DNA from: Verrucomicrobiota bacterium
GTDB taxonomy: Bacteria; Verrucomicrobiota; Kiritimatiellia; CAIQIC01; JAGNIJ01
Length of the DNA: 64,000 nucleotides
Reading direction: 5' to 3'
Assembly: GCA_022710725.1 (NCBI GenBank)
Contig: JAKLGK010000009.1
Span: forward strand, 1-64,000
Position numbers and translations under genes: made by a program. The notes beneath the pieces were generated by a model. That model had not been told where the DNA came from. It saw only the letters and a list, made by a program, of their open reading frames with translations, and ran no database searches. This document shows, in pieces, positions 51,260 to 58,856 of this stretch; positions within the stretch are counted from its first letter, which is position 1; each line of letters starts with the position of its first letter.

Positions 51260-52833
51260 GGGCTCTCCTTCATGGCTGCAACGGTTCCGAGGACGACCGG
51301 GCTGCCCGCGGCGGGCGGCCCCGGCATGAATGCCCGCGCCGAACCCGGCGCGGTCTCCGTTTTGACGAAGCAGAAATCCCGGTAGGCCGGCCCCGTGTCC
51401 GCCACGATCACCGCCCGCCCAACGAGTTTCTTCTTGAAGCTCTCGTATTTCGTTCCTTTCACGATCCACAAGCGAGCCTCCTGCTCGCGCTGGATTTCCT
51501 CCAGGACGGTCTCGAACGACAGGAACGGCGCGCCGGGCAGGGGGCGAGGCTCGACGAGATCGCACCGCTCGACCTCCGCGCCGGTGTAAAACACGAGCCC
51601 GTAATAGGGCCGCGATTCGACGAAGACGATTTCCTCCGCGGGCAGGAGATTCTCCTGCTGCAGGAACCGGGCCAGGCCGCGGGAGCCCGCCTTGGATTCC
51701 GAATGGCTGGCTGCGACAACGCCGAGGAGCATCGCCAGGCCCCAGGCGGCCAGCGCCCGGCGCGTCCCCGTCCGAAGCAGCGCGGATTCCGGGAGCGACC
51801 GGGCCAGCAGCCAGGCCACGGGGGCGGCCAGGGGAAGGATGTAGAGCGGCAGGCGCGAGGGGACCAGCAGGAAGACTGCCAGGCCGAGGGCCAACCAGAC
51901 CGCAAAATACAGGGACCAGGGCTCGGTTTCTTTCAGGCGCTGGAACCACCCGTCCGATCGCCCGCGCAACGCGCGCAGGGCCCACGGCGCCCAGGGGAGA
52001 AACCCGACGGCCAGAATGCCGCCGTACATCACGAATCCCTTGTACCACTGCGGATTGCGCCCATGGGCGGAGGTGAAGATCCGGTCCACGACCTCCCCGC
52101 GCAGGAAGAAGGAAAGGAGCCGGGGCTCGTACGCGATGGCGGCCACGTACCAGGCGCATCCCAGGAGGAGAAACACGATCACGCCGGGCCACCACGCCGC
52201 CTGCTGCCGGGCCGCCCGGTCGCGCAGGAGCGCCGCGGTGATCCCCCACGCGATCCAGGGCAGCAGGACGGGCGGGCCCTTGGTCAGGAACCCCGCGCCC
52301 AGCGCCGCGTAGGCGAGCGTCAGCCAGAACCGGGAATCCTGCTTGCCCGGCCGGTAGCGCGCGAACAGGAATCCCGTCGCGGCGATCAACTCGAAGAGCG
52401 ACAGGAGGATATCGGGCGTCACGAAGGAAAACGCGACGAAAGGGAACGCCGAACTGGCGAAGACCAGCGCGGGGATCCCGCCGGCTCCGGGACGGAAGCG
52501 GCGCCCGGCCTCGGCCAGCAGCGCAAGGACCGCGATCCACGCCGCCATGTTGGGCAGGCGCGCGGCCCATTCCCGGCGCCCGAACCACGAGAGGCCCGGC
52601 ATCAGGGACCAGTAAATGACGGGAGGCTTTGAAAAATGCGGCTGCTCCGGGTTGAGTGCCGGCCGCCACCAGTCGCCGGCGCGCAGCATCTCCAGCGCGG
52701 CGGCCGTGTACCGCCCTTCGTCCGGCTCCCACAGCGGGCGGTAGACGGCGGAGGCCAGGAACAGCAGGACAAAAAAAACGAGCAGGCGGCGAATCGACCG
52801 ACCCGGCGGGGAGGCTGGAGGCGCGTCGTTCAT
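51256..52833 (-). CDS. ArnT-like GT39 glycosyltransferase, proximal
   Basis: 525 residues from the ATG at 52833. About 12 membrane helices; YRPLWEPDEGRYTAAALEML has the PDE-x-RY catalytic-loop motif, and HFSKPPVIYWSLMPG follows, as in ArnT. FLLVPSRLPLYILPLAAPVA is the later conserved region. The C-terminal 150 residues are periplasmic and include a degenerate TM. Paralogue of the distal gene, from which it differs enough to suggest a different sugar or acceptor site. Starts one base into the stop of the DUF2279 gene. Confidence 0.88.
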   Translation of the reverse strand: MNDAPPASPPGRSIRRLLVFFVLLFLASAVYRPLWEPDEGRYTAAALEMLRAGDWWRPALNPEQPHFSKPPVIYWSLMPGLSWFGRREWAARLPNMAAWIAVLALLAEAGRRFRPGAGGIPALVFASSAFPFVAFSFVTPDILLSLFELIAATGFLFARYRPGKQDSRFWLTLAYAALGAGFLTKGPPVLLPWIAWGITAALLRDRAARQQAAWWPGVIVFLLLGCAWYVAAIAYEPRLLSFFLRGEVVDRIFTSAHGRNPQWYKGFVMYGGILAVGFLPWAPWALRALRGRSDGWFQRLKETEPWSLYFAVWLALGLAVFLLVPSRLPLYILPLAAPVAWLLARSLPESALLRTGTRRALAAWGLAMLLGVVAASHSESKAGSRGLARFLQQENLLPAEEIVFVESRPYYGLVFYTGAEVERCDLVEPRPLPGAPFLSFETVLEEIQREQEARLWIVKGTKYESFKKKLVGRAVIVADTGPAYRDFCFVKTETAPGSARAFMPGPPAAGSPVVLGTVAAMKESP

Positions 52834-53708
52834 CACCGGTCCAGGTTGTAACTCGTTGAAAGTTCCGTCCACGGCGGCTGGTAGAATTCCAGGAAGGTCG
52901 CGGTCTTGCGCCATCCGGTCTTCTCGACCAGGTCCGACAGGTTCAAGCCGACGCCCGCGTACACGACCCGGTGCGGCTCGCCGTAGTGGCACCAGTCCTG
53001 GACCTCGTAGCCTCGCGTGTAATAGCCGGCGTGGAGCTCGAGATACTTCAGCCAGGTCGACGACAGGGCGTCCACCCCGCTGCCCTGGAAGGCCAGGAGA
53101 TACGTGAAGCCGGAGTAATCGCTGATGTAGTCCGAGGTATGGCCGTGGAGGGAACCCCACGACGGGAAGTACGAGACCCGGAAATCCACCAGTCGGCGCA
53201 GCGCCGGACACTCCCGGCGGGCGTACCCCCACAGCGCGCCCGCCGCGTCCGCCGCGAGGTCCTGCAGGGAAAAGCCGTGGCGGCTGAAGGCGTCCCCGAA
53301 CTCGATCATGAAAAACGTGGCGAAGCCCGACAGGGCGCCCAGGCGCGACGCCGCGTGGGCGTCGTAGCCCCAATTCTCATACACCGCGCTGAAGCTCATC
53401 GCGCCCACGTACGTGCTGAACGCGTGGCCCAGCTTGTCGGCCCCGCCGTGGATGCTGTCCTGCTGAAACCAGCCCTCGTCGACGAATTGAAACGTGTGCC
53501 CGCCGTATCCCCAGAACAGCAGGCCGTACACGCCCATCCCGCCGATGACGAGCGTGTTGAGCAGTTCCGCTTTCTCTTCCTTGGGCCGCTGCGACCACCC
53601 CGCCCAGGGCCCGCTCGCGACGCCCGCTCCGGGCGCGGCGACCACCCCCAGGAGCAGAAACACGAAGCCCCTCTTCCAAGGCCGCAAGTTGTGACGAGGA
53701 AACGTCAT
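52833..53708 (-). CDS. DUF2279 predicted envelope protein
   Basis: 291 residues from the ATG at 53708; an in-frame ATG at 53738 would add 10 residues. N-terminal hydrophobic segment GFVFLLLGVVAAPGAGVASG, probably a signal peptide. The DUF2279 signature DSIHGGADKLGHAFSTYVGA and FMIEFGDAFSRHGFSLQDLA are clear (conserved D, K, H, E and D positions). The family is envelope-associated with no known reaction. First of the four-gene run that includes two ArnT-like enzymes and LAB_N; the promoter region holds a CTTAAG box. Confidence 0.82.
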   Translation of the reverse strand: MTFPRHNLRPWKRGFVFLLLGVVAAPGAGVASGPWAGWSQRPKEEKAELLNTLVIGGMGVYGLLFWGYGGHTFQFVDEGWFQQDSIHGGADKLGHAFSTYVGAMSFSAVYENWGYDAHAASRLGALSGFATFFMIEFGDAFSRHGFSLQDLAADAAGALWGYARRECPALRRLVDFRVSYFPSWGSLHGHTSDYISDYSGFTYLLAFQGSGVDALSSTWLKYLELHAGYYTRGYEVQDWCHYGEPHRVVYAGVGLNLSDLVEKTGWRKTATFLEFYQPPWTELSTSYNLDR

Positions 53709-53782
53709 GAGTGCAGGTCGTTCAACGCCGATACTCATGACCAGCGTAGGTCGGCGCGACCAACTCCTGCCATCCAACAATC

Positions 53783-53798
53783 CTTAAGATTTCTTAAG
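53783..53798. promoter_or_regulatory. CTTAAG tandem box upstream of the DUF2279-ArnT operon
   Basis: CTTAAGATTTCTTAAG: two CTTAAG half-sites 10 bases apart. The second overlaps the stop codon of the SDR gene. It lies 75 bases before the DUF2279 start at 53708 (45 before 53738). Layout resembles PmrA/QseB-type boxes (YTTAAK direct repeats), although those have an 11-base period. Near-identical to the box at 57,068. Confidence 0.6.
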
Positions 53799-54654
53799 CC
53801 GTGGCCCGGCCGTCCAAGCTTCGCAGGTACTCGCGCAGCTTCAGGCGCCCGCGCGGCGGGGTGCAGACATCGCGCGTGGACATGAACAGCAACAGCTGGC
53901 CCATCGCGTGGCGCCGCGGGGAAAAAGGCCGGAGCACGGCCAGCGTCGCCCGGCAGAGCCCCGCCGGCACGCGGATGATCTTCGGAGGTCGGTTCTGCGC
54001 CTCGAAGCAGGTCCGGCAGATGTCCAGCCAGCTCAAGTGTTCCGGCCCGCCGGCCTCGACAACAGCGTTCCAGGTCGTCTCCATATCGGCCAGCATGATC
54101 TCCGCGAGGTCCGCGACGTGGATCGGCGTGCTCTTCTCCGTGCCGCGGCCAATGACAAAGAGCGGGCCGCGCGCGGCCATCTTCTTCATTTCGGCCAGGT
54201 CGGAGAAGAAGCCCCCGGACCGGAAGATCACCCACGGCACGGCGGACGCGCGCAGGGCCGTTTCGAAGCGATGCTTGGCCGCCAACAGCGGCGCTTCGCG
54301 ATGCCCCTCGGGCGTGCCCGCGGGCGAGATGAAGCCGAACTTGCCGACGCGGCTCTTCTCGGCCTCGCGCAGGAGGTTCAGGTTGCCGCGATAGTCCACG
54401 TCCTCGTGCGTCATGCGCCCCTTGAGCCGGGTGATGCCGACGCACGAGATGACCCGGTCCGCGCCCTCGCAGACGCCGCGCAACGTCTCCGGCCGGGTGA
54501 CATCCGCCTCCCGGATTTCGAGGAGCGGATGCTCGATCCCGTCCAGTTCCCGGCGGGCAAGGACCAGCGCCCTCACCCGGTCCCCGCGCGCCAGGGCCTG
54601 CCGCGCGAGTTCGCGCCCGAGGACCCCGCCCGCCCCCGCGATCAGCATGTGCAT
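53794..54654 (-). CDS. NAD(P)-binding SDR-type protein (atypical SDR)
   Basis: 286 residues from the ATG at 54654, chosen because GGAGG lies 7 bases upstream. N-terminal dinucleotide fold MHMLIAGAGGVLGRELARQA with the GxGGxxG motif of atypical SDRs (NmrA/complex I NDUFA9-like), ISCVGITRLKGRMTHEDVDY and SPAGTPEGHREAPLLAAKHR containing the K of the active region. The tyrosine of classical SDRs is absent. Commonly a reductase or nucleotide sensor. Located 13 bases downstream of the Cache-like gene. Confidence 0.8.
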   Translation of the reverse strand: MHMLIAGAGGVLGRELARQALARGDRVRALVLARRELDGIEHPLLEIREADVTRPETLRGVCEGADRVISCVGITRLKGRMTHEDVDYRGNLNLLREAEKSRVGKFGFISPAGTPEGHREAPLLAAKHRFETALRASAVPWVIFRSGGFFSDLAEMKKMAARGPLFVIGRGTEKSTPIHVADLAEIMLADMETTWNAVVEAGGPEHLSWLDICRTCFEAQNRPPKIIRVPAGLCRATLAVLRPFSPRRHAMGQLLLFMSTRDVCTPPRGRLKLREYLRSLDGRATA

Positions 54655-54667
54655 GGCCGTCCTCCGT

Positions 54668-55291
54668 TCAGGGCAGGTACTCAATCCGCCATTCCGTGGA
54701 CGGCAGGGCGAGCGTCACGGACTTCCAGTCGCCCTTCCGGTCGCCATCCTCTTCCTCGGCCAGGACGCCGCGGCAGAAGATCCGGTAGCCGCGGCAGCGG
54801 TCGAGCCCGGTCGCCTCCAGGAACGCCCCGGTACGGACCATGATGCTGACCACCGATTCCAGCCGGCCGTCGGTGATCACGGGATAGCGCATCGCGATCA
54901 GGCGCGGCTGCATGATGTTGCCGTGGCCCGGCTCGCTCAACTGCGGAGCCGGTGCCTTGCGCATGAGCTCCCAGAAGTAGTCCAACTGCTCGACCTTCTT
55001 GAGATCGAAGCCGCGCGCCAGGAAATCGCGCTTGAAGTACACCTCGCGGATGACAAAGTCGGTGTCGATCAGCGTGCCGCCGAAGAAGCCGTCCGTCTTC
55101 TCCGCCAGCGGTTTCATGACGCGGCGCAGGGTGTCCTCCGTGGGTTTCTGGTCCGCCACGGCCTTGAGGCCGGCGAAGGTCCCGGCGAAGTACTTCTCCA
55201 CCGCGGCGCCGATCGGGTCGTCGGGCGTCGAGGCGCCCGCCATGCCCCCCGCCAGGATGGCGGCCGCCAGGATCATCAGGACTCTCTTCAT
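54668..55291 (-). CDS. Secreted protein with possible Cache-like domain
   Basis: 207 residues. Signal peptide MKRVLMILAAAILAGGMAGA. The single globular domain has GGTLIDTDFVIREVYFKRDF and MRYPVITDGRLESVVSIMVR, which resemble the strands and ligand-binding loop of an extracellular sensory Cache/PAS domain. Nothing follows it, so no signalling output. Cys pair RCRGYRIFC may be disulphide-linked. Overlaps the methyltransferase by 4 bases. Function unknown. Confidence 0.45.
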   Translation of the reverse strand: MKRVLMILAAAILAGGMAGASTPDDPIGAAVEKYFAGTFAGLKAVADQKPTEDTLRRVMKPLAEKTDGFFGGTLIDTDFVIREVYFKRDFLARGFDLKKVEQLDYFWELMRKAPAPQLSEPGHGNIMQPRLIAMRYPVITDGRLESVVSIMVRTGAFLEATGLDRCRGYRIFCRGVLAEEEDGDRKGDWKSVTLALPSTEWRIEYLP

Positions 55292-55992
55292 GTGGTCTCC
55301 TTCTTGGTTTCGGGTTTCTTCAGTTCGAACAGGCTCAAATAGCCGGAGTGCCGGGACGCAATGCGCCAGTGCCCGCGGAACGGGCCAGCGTCCAGCGCCT
55401 CGCGCAGGCGACCGGTGATGTTCTCCTTGATCTCCGGCTGGCGGAACAGCCAGTAGCCGGAATACGCGCAGAGGCGGCCGAACCAGGAATACGGGATGTC
55501 CACGTCCAGGATGGCGGCCTGCCCGCCCGGCCGGAGGATCCGCCACAGCTCCGCCAGGGCGCGCCGCTTCAGGTCGTAGTTCAGGTGATGGAAGAAAAAC
55601 GTCGAGATCGCGCGGTCGAACGTCCCGTCGGCGTGGGGCAGTTCCTCGGCCAGCGCGGCCTGGAATTCCAGGCCCTCGCGGCCGGCCGCCTTGCGCCGCG
55701 CGACGGCGATCATCGCCTCGGCGGCGTCGAGCCCGACGACGCGCCGGCCCGGGCCGGCCGGTATCGCCGCGTGGAGCTGGCGCGTCAGCGTGCCGGTCCC
55801 GCAGCCGACGTCGAGCGCGGCCATCGGCCGGTCCGTCCGCAGGCCCGCGACCACGCGGCGCTGGAGCCGAGCCTCCAGGCCCAGCGTCATCAGCGGGGCC
55901 AGCCAGTCGTACCAGGGCGCGGCGTGGTCCAGCGTGACGCCGGCGGTGCGCCGGGCGCACGCGGACCGCGGATGCTGTTTCTTCTTACGCAT
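55288..55992 (-). CDS. SAM-dependent methyltransferase, UbiE/COQ5-like
   Basis: 234 residues. Motif I ALDVGCGTGTLTRQLH, GLDAAEAMIAVARRKAA, the acidic stretch ELPHADGTFDRAISTFFFHH and LRPGGQAAILDVDIPYSW. The 'HH.N' and FHHL signatures are those of UbiE-like enzymes acting on quinones or isoprenoid lipids. It overlaps the isoprenoid synthase gene by 8 bases, suggesting methylation of an isoprenoid or prenylated product. Confidence 0.88.
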   Translation of the reverse strand: MRKKKQHPRSACARRTAGVTLDHAAPWYDWLAPLMTLGLEARLQRRVVAGLRTDRPMAALDVGCGTGTLTRQLHAAIPAGPGRRVVGLDAAEAMIAVARRKAAGREGLEFQAALAEELPHADGTFDRAISTFFFHHLNYDLKRRALAELWRILRPGGQAAILDVDIPYSWFGRLCAYSGYWLFRQPEIKENITGRLREALDAGPFRGHWRIASRHSGYLSLFELKKPETKKETT

Positions 55993-57013
55993 GCGGCAGC
56001 CCCTCCAGGTCCAGGACGGCCAGCATCGAGCGGGCCATCGAGTCCGCCTCGGCGCCGCCGAAGCCGAGGCCGGCCTCGCCCAGCGTCCGCAGCCCGCCGC
56101 GCATCAGGCCCAGCCCGCGCCGGACCGCCGGCAGCGCGGCGTGCGGGACGCGCAGGTACAGCCGGTCGGACACGTCGCGCGCCGCGGCGCGCAGGTCCGC
56201 GAGCGCAGCGGGCTCGGTGTGCGCGAGCACGGACAGGACGTAATTGTGCCGGCCCTCGATCAGGTCGCGCGCGAGGTCGCGCACGTCGTCGAGCAGCTGG
56301 CAGCCCAGCCCGAACTGCATCAGGGCCTCCTTCAGGTCCTGCCGCCGCCCGGCGGCGAGGTCCGGCTCCAGGAGGTCCGGCCCGAGGAACGCGACGTTGA
56401 ACAGCAGGCCCGTCTTGAGCCGGTGGATCACCCCGAGCACGTGCTCGGGCGGCGGCCGCTCGCCGATGCCGCCCTCCTCCGTAGCCTCCTGCGCCGCGCT
56501 GGGCAGCAGGCGGCGCAGCGATTCCCGCGCCAGGAGCGCGCCCTGCTCCGCCTCGATCAGCCCCGACGCGGCCGCCTCGGCCAGCAGCTCGGCGAGGACC
56601 CGGTCGGCGGCCATCAGGGCCACCACCTGCCGCATGACCCGCGACGAGCCCGGCATCTCGAGCGGGACAACCACCTTGTCCTCGTCGTCCAGCAGGTTGT
56701 CGGCGGACGTCACCCAGACGCGGAACAAGTGGATCATCTTCCCGTACAGCATGCGCCGCGGCGCCGGGACGCCCAGGAGGTGGTAGACGGAGTGGAAGAG
56801 CGTCGAGAAGATGTTCTTTCGCCAGCCGTAGAACGAGCCGGGGATGGCGCCGGGCCGCACGGCGTAGCCGGCGGGCGTATCCGCCGGCGTGGCCAGGTAC
56901 GGGGCCAGGCGCGCGTAGACCTCGCGGATGCACTCCTGCTGCTCGCGCAGCGCGTCGCGCAGCCGGCGGCCGGTTTCGAACAGTTTTTCCCAGGTGTGAA
57001 AGAAGGTGCTCAT
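55985..57013 (-). CDS. Class 1 isoprenoid synthase-like protein
   Basis: 342 residues from the ATG at 57013. Two Mg-binding motifs: SADNLLDDEDK (residues 105-113) and the second, LLDDVRDLARDLIEGRHNY, as in trans-prenyl synthases, squalene/phytoene synthases and related class I enzymes. The first motif, DNLLDDED, and low similarity elsewhere suggest a divergent isoprenoid synthase of the 'class 1 isoprenoid biosynthesis enzyme' group. Product unknown; carotenoid or hopanoid genes are not nearby. Head of a four-gene - strand run and divergent from the two-component genes. Confidence 0.8.
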   Translation of the reverse strand: MSTFFHTWEKLFETGRRLRDALREQQECIREVYARLAPYLATPADTPAGYAVRPGAIPGSFYGWRKNIFSTLFHSVYHLLGVPAPRRMLYGKMIHLFRVWVTSADNLLDDEDKVVVPLEMPGSSRVMRQVVALMAADRVLAELLAEAAASGLIEAEQGALLARESLRRLLPSAAQEATEEGGIGERPPPEHVLGVIHRLKTGLLFNVAFLGPDLLEPDLAAGRRQDLKEALMQFGLGCQLLDDVRDLARDLIEGRHNYVLSVLAHTEPAALADLRAAARDVSDRLYLRVPHAALPAVRRGLGLMRGGLRTLGEAGLGFGGAEADSMARSMLAVLDLEGLPHA

Positions 57014-57067
57014 GCTCGGTTGGACAGCACCTTCCTCCGGATGTCGCTGGCATTCCACCGGATTTGT

Positions 57068-57083
57068 CTTAAGATTGCTTAAG
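57068..57083. promoter_or_regulatory. CTTAAG tandem box in the divergent two-component/isoprenoid promoter
   Basis: CTTAAGATTGCTTAAG, 15 of 16 identical to the box at 53,783 and read in the same direction on the + strand. It abuts the ATG of the response regulator (57084) and lies 55 bases before the isoprenoid gene start. It therefore could control the - strand run, autoregulate the two-component genes, or both. Confidence 0.6.
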
Positions 57084-57806
57084 ATGGAGCGTGATAAATC
57101 CAGCGCCGATCCCGCGCCTTCCGGGCTCCTCGTGATCGAGGACGACCCCCGGGTGTCCGAAAGCCTCGCGCGCGGGCTGGGCGAGGCCGGGTTCGAGGTG
57201 CGAACCGTCAGGCTTCTCGCCGAGGCCACCGCCGCCATGGCGGGCCTGCCCCCCGCCCTGCTGATTCTCGATCTCTCGCTGCCGGACGGCGACGGCGTGG
57301 AGTGGCTCCGCCAGCTTCGCCGGAACGGACACCGGCAGCCGGTCATCATCCTGACCGCGCGCGACGCGATCGCCGACCGCGTGATCGGCCTGGAGGAGGG
57401 CGCGGACGATTACCTGGCCAAGCCCTTTTCGTTTTCGGAGCTGCTGGCCCGGGTCCGGGCCCGGCTGCGCACCGCGGCGCGGGAATCGGCTGCCGATGTC
57501 GCGCGGGTGTCGGACCTGGAAGTGGACCGCCGGCACCGCGAGGTGCGGCGGGCCGGGCGCCTGGTGGAGCTGACCGCGCGGGAGTTCGACGTGCTGGCCT
57601 ACCTGGCCCAGTGGGCCGGGCATCCCGTGTCCCGGGACATGCTCGCGCGGGACATCTGGAAGGTGAACCGGCGCCTGACGCCGCTGGACAACGTCATCGA
57701 CGTCCACCTATCCCATCTTCGCGACAAGATCGACCGGGGCCGCGAGGAGAAGCTGATCCGCACCGTGCGCGGCGTGGGGTTCATGCTGGCGGGAGACGCG
57801 CCGTGA
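57084..57806 (+). CDS. OmpR-family response regulator
   Basis: 240 residues. The receiver has acidic residues E19/D20/D21 (LLVIEDDPRVS), phospho-acceptor Asp63 in LLILDLSLPDGDG, and the lysine in DDYLAKPFSF. The winged-helix effector follows with LTAREFDVLAYLAQWAGHPV and NVIDVHLSHLRDKID, then RGVGFML. Similar to QseB/PmrA-type members. The start has no Shine-Dalgarno sequence; the CTTAAG box ends one base before it, so transcript and translation starts may be close. GTGA overlap with the kinase gene. Confidence 0.93.
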   Translation: MERDKSSADPAPSGLLVIEDDPRVSESLARGLGEAGFEVRTVRLLAEATAAMAGLPPALLILDLSLPDGDGVEWLRQLRRNGHRQPVIILTARDAIADRVIGLEEGADDYLAKPFSFSELLARVRARLRTAARESAADVARVSDLEVDRRHREVRRAGRLVELTAREFDVLAYLAQWAGHPVSRDMLARDIWKVNRRLTPLDNVIDVHLSHLRDKIDRGREEKLIRTVRGVGFMLAGDAP

Positions 57807-58855
57807 GACTCCGCCTGCGCAGCCGCGTGTTCCTCTATCTTCTTGCCCTGCTCTTCTTTTTCATCGCCGCCCAGTCCGTCATCTACGCGCTCGTCGAATA
57901 CGTCGGCTGGCTGCAAAACCCGGCCGAACCGCTGGCCGAGGGCTTCGAGGAAGTGCTGCGGGCGACGATCCTGGACCTCCTGCTGCTCCTGCCGCTGGTC
58001 CTGGTGGCCTGGTGGATCTCGGGCCGGGTGATCGCCCCGGTGCGCACGATCGCCGCGACGGCGGACCGCATCCGGGCCGGCCGCTTCTCGGAACGCATCG
58101 AAACCGCCCTGATGCCCGACGACGAAACATACCACCTGGCGGACACGATCAACGCCGCGTTCAACCGCTACGAGGCCGCGGTGCAGCGCCTGCGCCGGTT
58201 CAGCGGCGACGCCTCGCACCAGCTGCGCACGCCCATCGCCGCGATCCGCAGCCTGGGCGAAGTGGCGCTGACCCAGCCGCGCGACACCGCCCAGTACCGG
58301 GAGACCGTGGAGACCATGCTGTCCGAACTGGAGCGCCTGACCCGGATCGTGGACCAGCTGCTGCAGCTGTCGCGGCTGGAGTCCGGCGCCTTGCGCGCGC
58401 AGTTCGCGCCGGTGGACCTCGCCGAGGTCATCGAGAAGGTGAAAAGCATCTACCTCCCCCTCTGCCAGGAGCGCGGCCTGTCGCTGGAGGTCCGCGCGAA
58501 ACCCGGCCTGCTCGTGACGGGCAGCGAGGAGTTGCTGGTCGAGCTGCTGGGGAATCTGCTGGACAACGCCATACGCCACGCCGCGCCGGGCGGGACGGTC
58601 CGGTTGAGCGCGGAACGGCGGGGGGACTCGGCCGCGCTGGCCGTGCGGGATGACGGGCCCGGCATACCGACCGAGTTCGCCGAACGCATTTTTGAGCGTT
58701 TCGCCAGCGTCCCCGGCGGCCGGCCGGGTCGGGCCGGCCTGGGGCTGGCGCTTGCCGCGGACATCGCCGCCGCCCACGACGGGCAGCTGGCGCTCGTCAA
58801 TCCCGGCGCCCCCGGGGCCCTCTTCGAGTGCGTCCTGCCGCGGCGGCGGGACTGA
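57803..58855 (+). CDS. Sensor histidine kinase (QseC/PmrB-like layout)
   Basis: 350 residues from GTG 57803. TM1 (about 9-30), a short periplasmic loop of about 25 residues, TM2 (about 52-72), HAMP (73-125), phospho-accepting His139 in SGDASHQLRTPIAAI, then N box NLLDNAIRHA, G1 DDGPGIP, F box RIFERF and G2 GLGLALA. The very small periplasmic loop is like that of PmrB and suggests sensing at the membrane surface, for example cations or lipid state. The GTGA overlap couples it to the response regulator. Confidence 0.92.
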   Translation: MRLRLRSRVFLYLLALLFFFIAAQSVIYALVEYVGWLQNPAEPLAEGFEEVLRATILDLLLLLPLVLVAWWISGRVIAPVRTIAATADRIRAGRFSERIETALMPDDETYHLADTINAAFNRYEAAVQRLRRFSGDASHQLRTPIAAIRSLGEVALTQPRDTAQYRETVETMLSELERLTRIVDQLLQLSRLESGALRAQFAPVDLAEVIEKVKSIYLPLCQERGLSLEVRAKPGLLVTGSEELLVELLGNLLDNAIRHAAPGGTVRLSAERRGDSAALAVRDDGPGIPTEFAERIFERFASVPGGRPGRAGLGLALAADIAAAHDGQLALVNPGAPGALFECVLPRRRD

Positions 58856-58856
58856 T

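Noticed and set aside
57068..57083. Calling the CTTAAG boxes true PmrA boxes
   Set aside because: The spacing is 4 bases (10-base period) and not 5; PmrA/QseB is used only as the nearest known model.
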